Positions 13,513 through 14,482 of a stretch of DNA of 14,482 bases are shown piece after piece. Source of the DNA: Candidatus Margulisiibacteriota bacterium (GTDB lineage Bacteria > Margulisbacteria > Termititenacia > Termititenacales > Termititenacaceae); contig JAITIS010000015.1 in assembly GCA_031279305.1 (NCBI GenBank), positions 1 to 14,482 on the forward strand. Reading direction: 5' to 3'. The notes beneath the pieces are model-generated. The model did not search any database, was not told the DNA's origin, and saw only the letters and a program-made list of their open reading frames with translations. How positions within the stretch are numbered: position 1 is the first letter of the stretch; each line of letters begins with the position of its first letter. Position numbers and translations under genes: made by a program.

Positions 13513-14482
13513 ATGCAAGTCTGCATTTTTGAGGATAACGGTTATCTTGATTTGCTGCCTTTGACTCACACCCGTCCGGCCTATTTGCTCCGGCTGGGCA
13601 TCAAAGACCTGCTCTCGAAAATTCTGGATTACATCCCGGGGCACATAACAGTCACCCTGCACTGCCGCGGCGAGCTAAAACCCCTGCTCAAAACTCTGTA
13701 TAAATATCCGATCAATGAGCTGAAGCCCAGCGAGACGTTTTTTATTAACGGACGGCTGATCGCCGAAGAAGCTCTGGTCAAAAATCTGCGTTTCAACAGC
13801 AGTAAAAATTTTCTGATCGCCTATAACGAAGCCCCGCTGCTCGCCAAACTGGACGCCAAAACAATGAAAAATTTCCGCCTGCCGGAACTTCTGAACATCA
13901 AGACTTTCCGCGAGCGCAAGGTCGCGGAAACCAGCCTGAATCTGCCAATCGTAAATTTTTTCTGGGATATTCTGGCGCGCAACGGCAAGGACATCAATAT
14001 CGACTCGGCCAAAACCGGACTGCTCGGCAAACACAATTCCGACACGGCTGGCGCCCGGCTGATCAATCCGCAGAATATATTCTTGGGGCGGGACGTGCTC
14101 CTCAAGCCCGGCGCGGTGTTAGACGCCAGCGGCGGCGCGATATTTATCGACAACAGGGCGGAACTCTGGCCCAACGCCGTGGTGATCGGTCCGGTTTACA
14201 TCGGTTACAAGACAGCGCTCAAAGCCGGCGCCGCAATCTACCCCAATACCTCCCTCGGCCCGGTTTGCAAGATCGGCGGCGAGCTGGAGGACACGGTCAT
14301 TCAGGGCTACACCAACAAACAGCACGCGGGGTTTCTCGGCCATTCTTATCTGGGCGAATGGATAAATTTGGGCGCCGGCACCGAGACCAGCGACCTCAAA
14401 AACAATTATAGCCAGGTGCAGGTGCAGCTCAGCGCAGAGCGGGCGGTCAATTCCCAGCTCCAGTTTACGGGCAGCTGCATCG
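13513..14482 (+). CDS. Alternative-type GlmU-like sugar nucleotidyltransferase/acetyltransferase (partial)
   Basis: The first 323 residues of a protein that runs off the right edge. It matches the alternative bacterial GlmU family (TIGR03991-type, putative UDP-GlcNAc diphosphorylase / glucosamine-1-phosphate N-acetyltransferase), not the classical GlmU. The N-terminal signature is QVCIFEDNGYLDLLPLTHTRPAYL. From about residue 183 a left-handed beta-helix follows with NIFLGRDVLLKPGAVLD and AELWPNAVVIGPVYIG. The late block GYTNKQHAGFLGHSYLGEWI continuing NLGAGTETSDLKNNY is highly characteristic. The family is about 390-400 residues, so some 70-80 are missing. The role would be UDP-GlcNAc supply for the envelope. 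The start is set by the family N-terminus. It is divergent from cmk and has a -10 right at the ATG. Confidence 0.88.
   Translation, partial: MQVCIFEDNGYLDLLPLTHTRPAYLLRLGIKDLLSKILDYIPGHITVTLHCRGELKPLLKTLYKYPINELKPSETFFINGRLIAEEALVKNLRFNSSKNFLIAYNEAPLLAKLDAKTMKNFRLPELLNIKTFRERKVAETSLNLPIVNFFWDILARNGKDINIDSAKTGLLGKHNSDTAGARLINPQNIFLGRDVLLKPGAVLDASGGAIFIDNRAELWPNAVVIGPVYIGYKTALKAGAAIYPNTSLGPVCKIGGELEDTVIQGYTNKQHAGFLGHSYLGEWINLGAGTETSDLKNNYSQVQVQLSAERAVNSQLQFTGSCI

Noticed and set aside
13675..14343. Three minus-strand ORFs opposite the glmU-like gene
   Set aside because: The plus strand reads continuously from 13513 to the edge with strong family blocks; the minus frames are shadows.

Overview
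The window looks like compact chromosomal DNA from an uncultured bacterium. It is mostly GC-rich housekeeping genes packed into short operons, several with 2- to 4-base junctions, and convergent genes are only about 7-17 bp apart. Nothing fixes the taxon. The mix of an alternative (non-Bacillus/E. coli) GlmU-like protein, an Anbu-type proteasome homologue, a short ThiC and an M29 aminopeptidase suggests a poorly sampled Gram-negative-like lineage; Elusimicrobiota, Margulisbacteria or Omnitrophota is only a guess. I see no tRNA, rRNA, CRISPR array, intact insertion sequence or phage.

Layout. Bases 1-1124 hold an AT-rich orphan protein (30-33% GC in sampled lines, against about 60-68% just downstream), with a possible frame break at its left end. 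Bases 1132-3860 (minus) are pyk then thiC, two bases apart. Bases 3861-4018 are a divergent promoter region with a palindrome. Bases 4019-6093 (plus) are a small basic protein, an M29 metallo-aminopeptidase and a small nitroreductase. Bases 6111-9136 (minus) are guaB and guaA, overlapping as GTGA. Bases 9183-9931 (minus) are a decayed D12-class adenine methyltransferase behind a small ORF, probably the remains of a restriction-modification locus. Bases 10018-11245 (plus) are an Anbu-type proteasome homologue followed by a short MgtC/SapB-type membrane protein. Bases 11256-13255 (minus) are cmk and pgi, overlapping as ATGA. Bases 13256-13512 are an AT-rich divergent region full of inverted and near-direct repeats. 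From 13513 to the right edge is the first part of an alternative-type GlmU-like protein.

How it fits together. Pyk and Pgi belong to glycolysis. GuaB and GuaA turn IMP into GMP, and Cmk phosphorylates CMP/dCMP. ThiC makes the thiamine pyrimidine from a purine intermediate, and the GlmU-like protein points to UDP-GlcNAc and envelope synthesis. Anbu and the M29 aminopeptidase are protein or peptide degradation enzymes.

The most interesting patterns are three. First, three transcription units (guaBA, anbu, glmU-like) have a -10 hexamer ending only 5-6 bases before the ATG and no Shine-Dalgarno sequence, as expected for leaderless mRNAs; other genes here have clear ribosome sites. Second, the Anbu homologue keeps its full Thr/Asp/Lys catalytic set but lacks its usual operon partners in view. 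Third, a modification methyltransferase is caught in decay between two active promoters.
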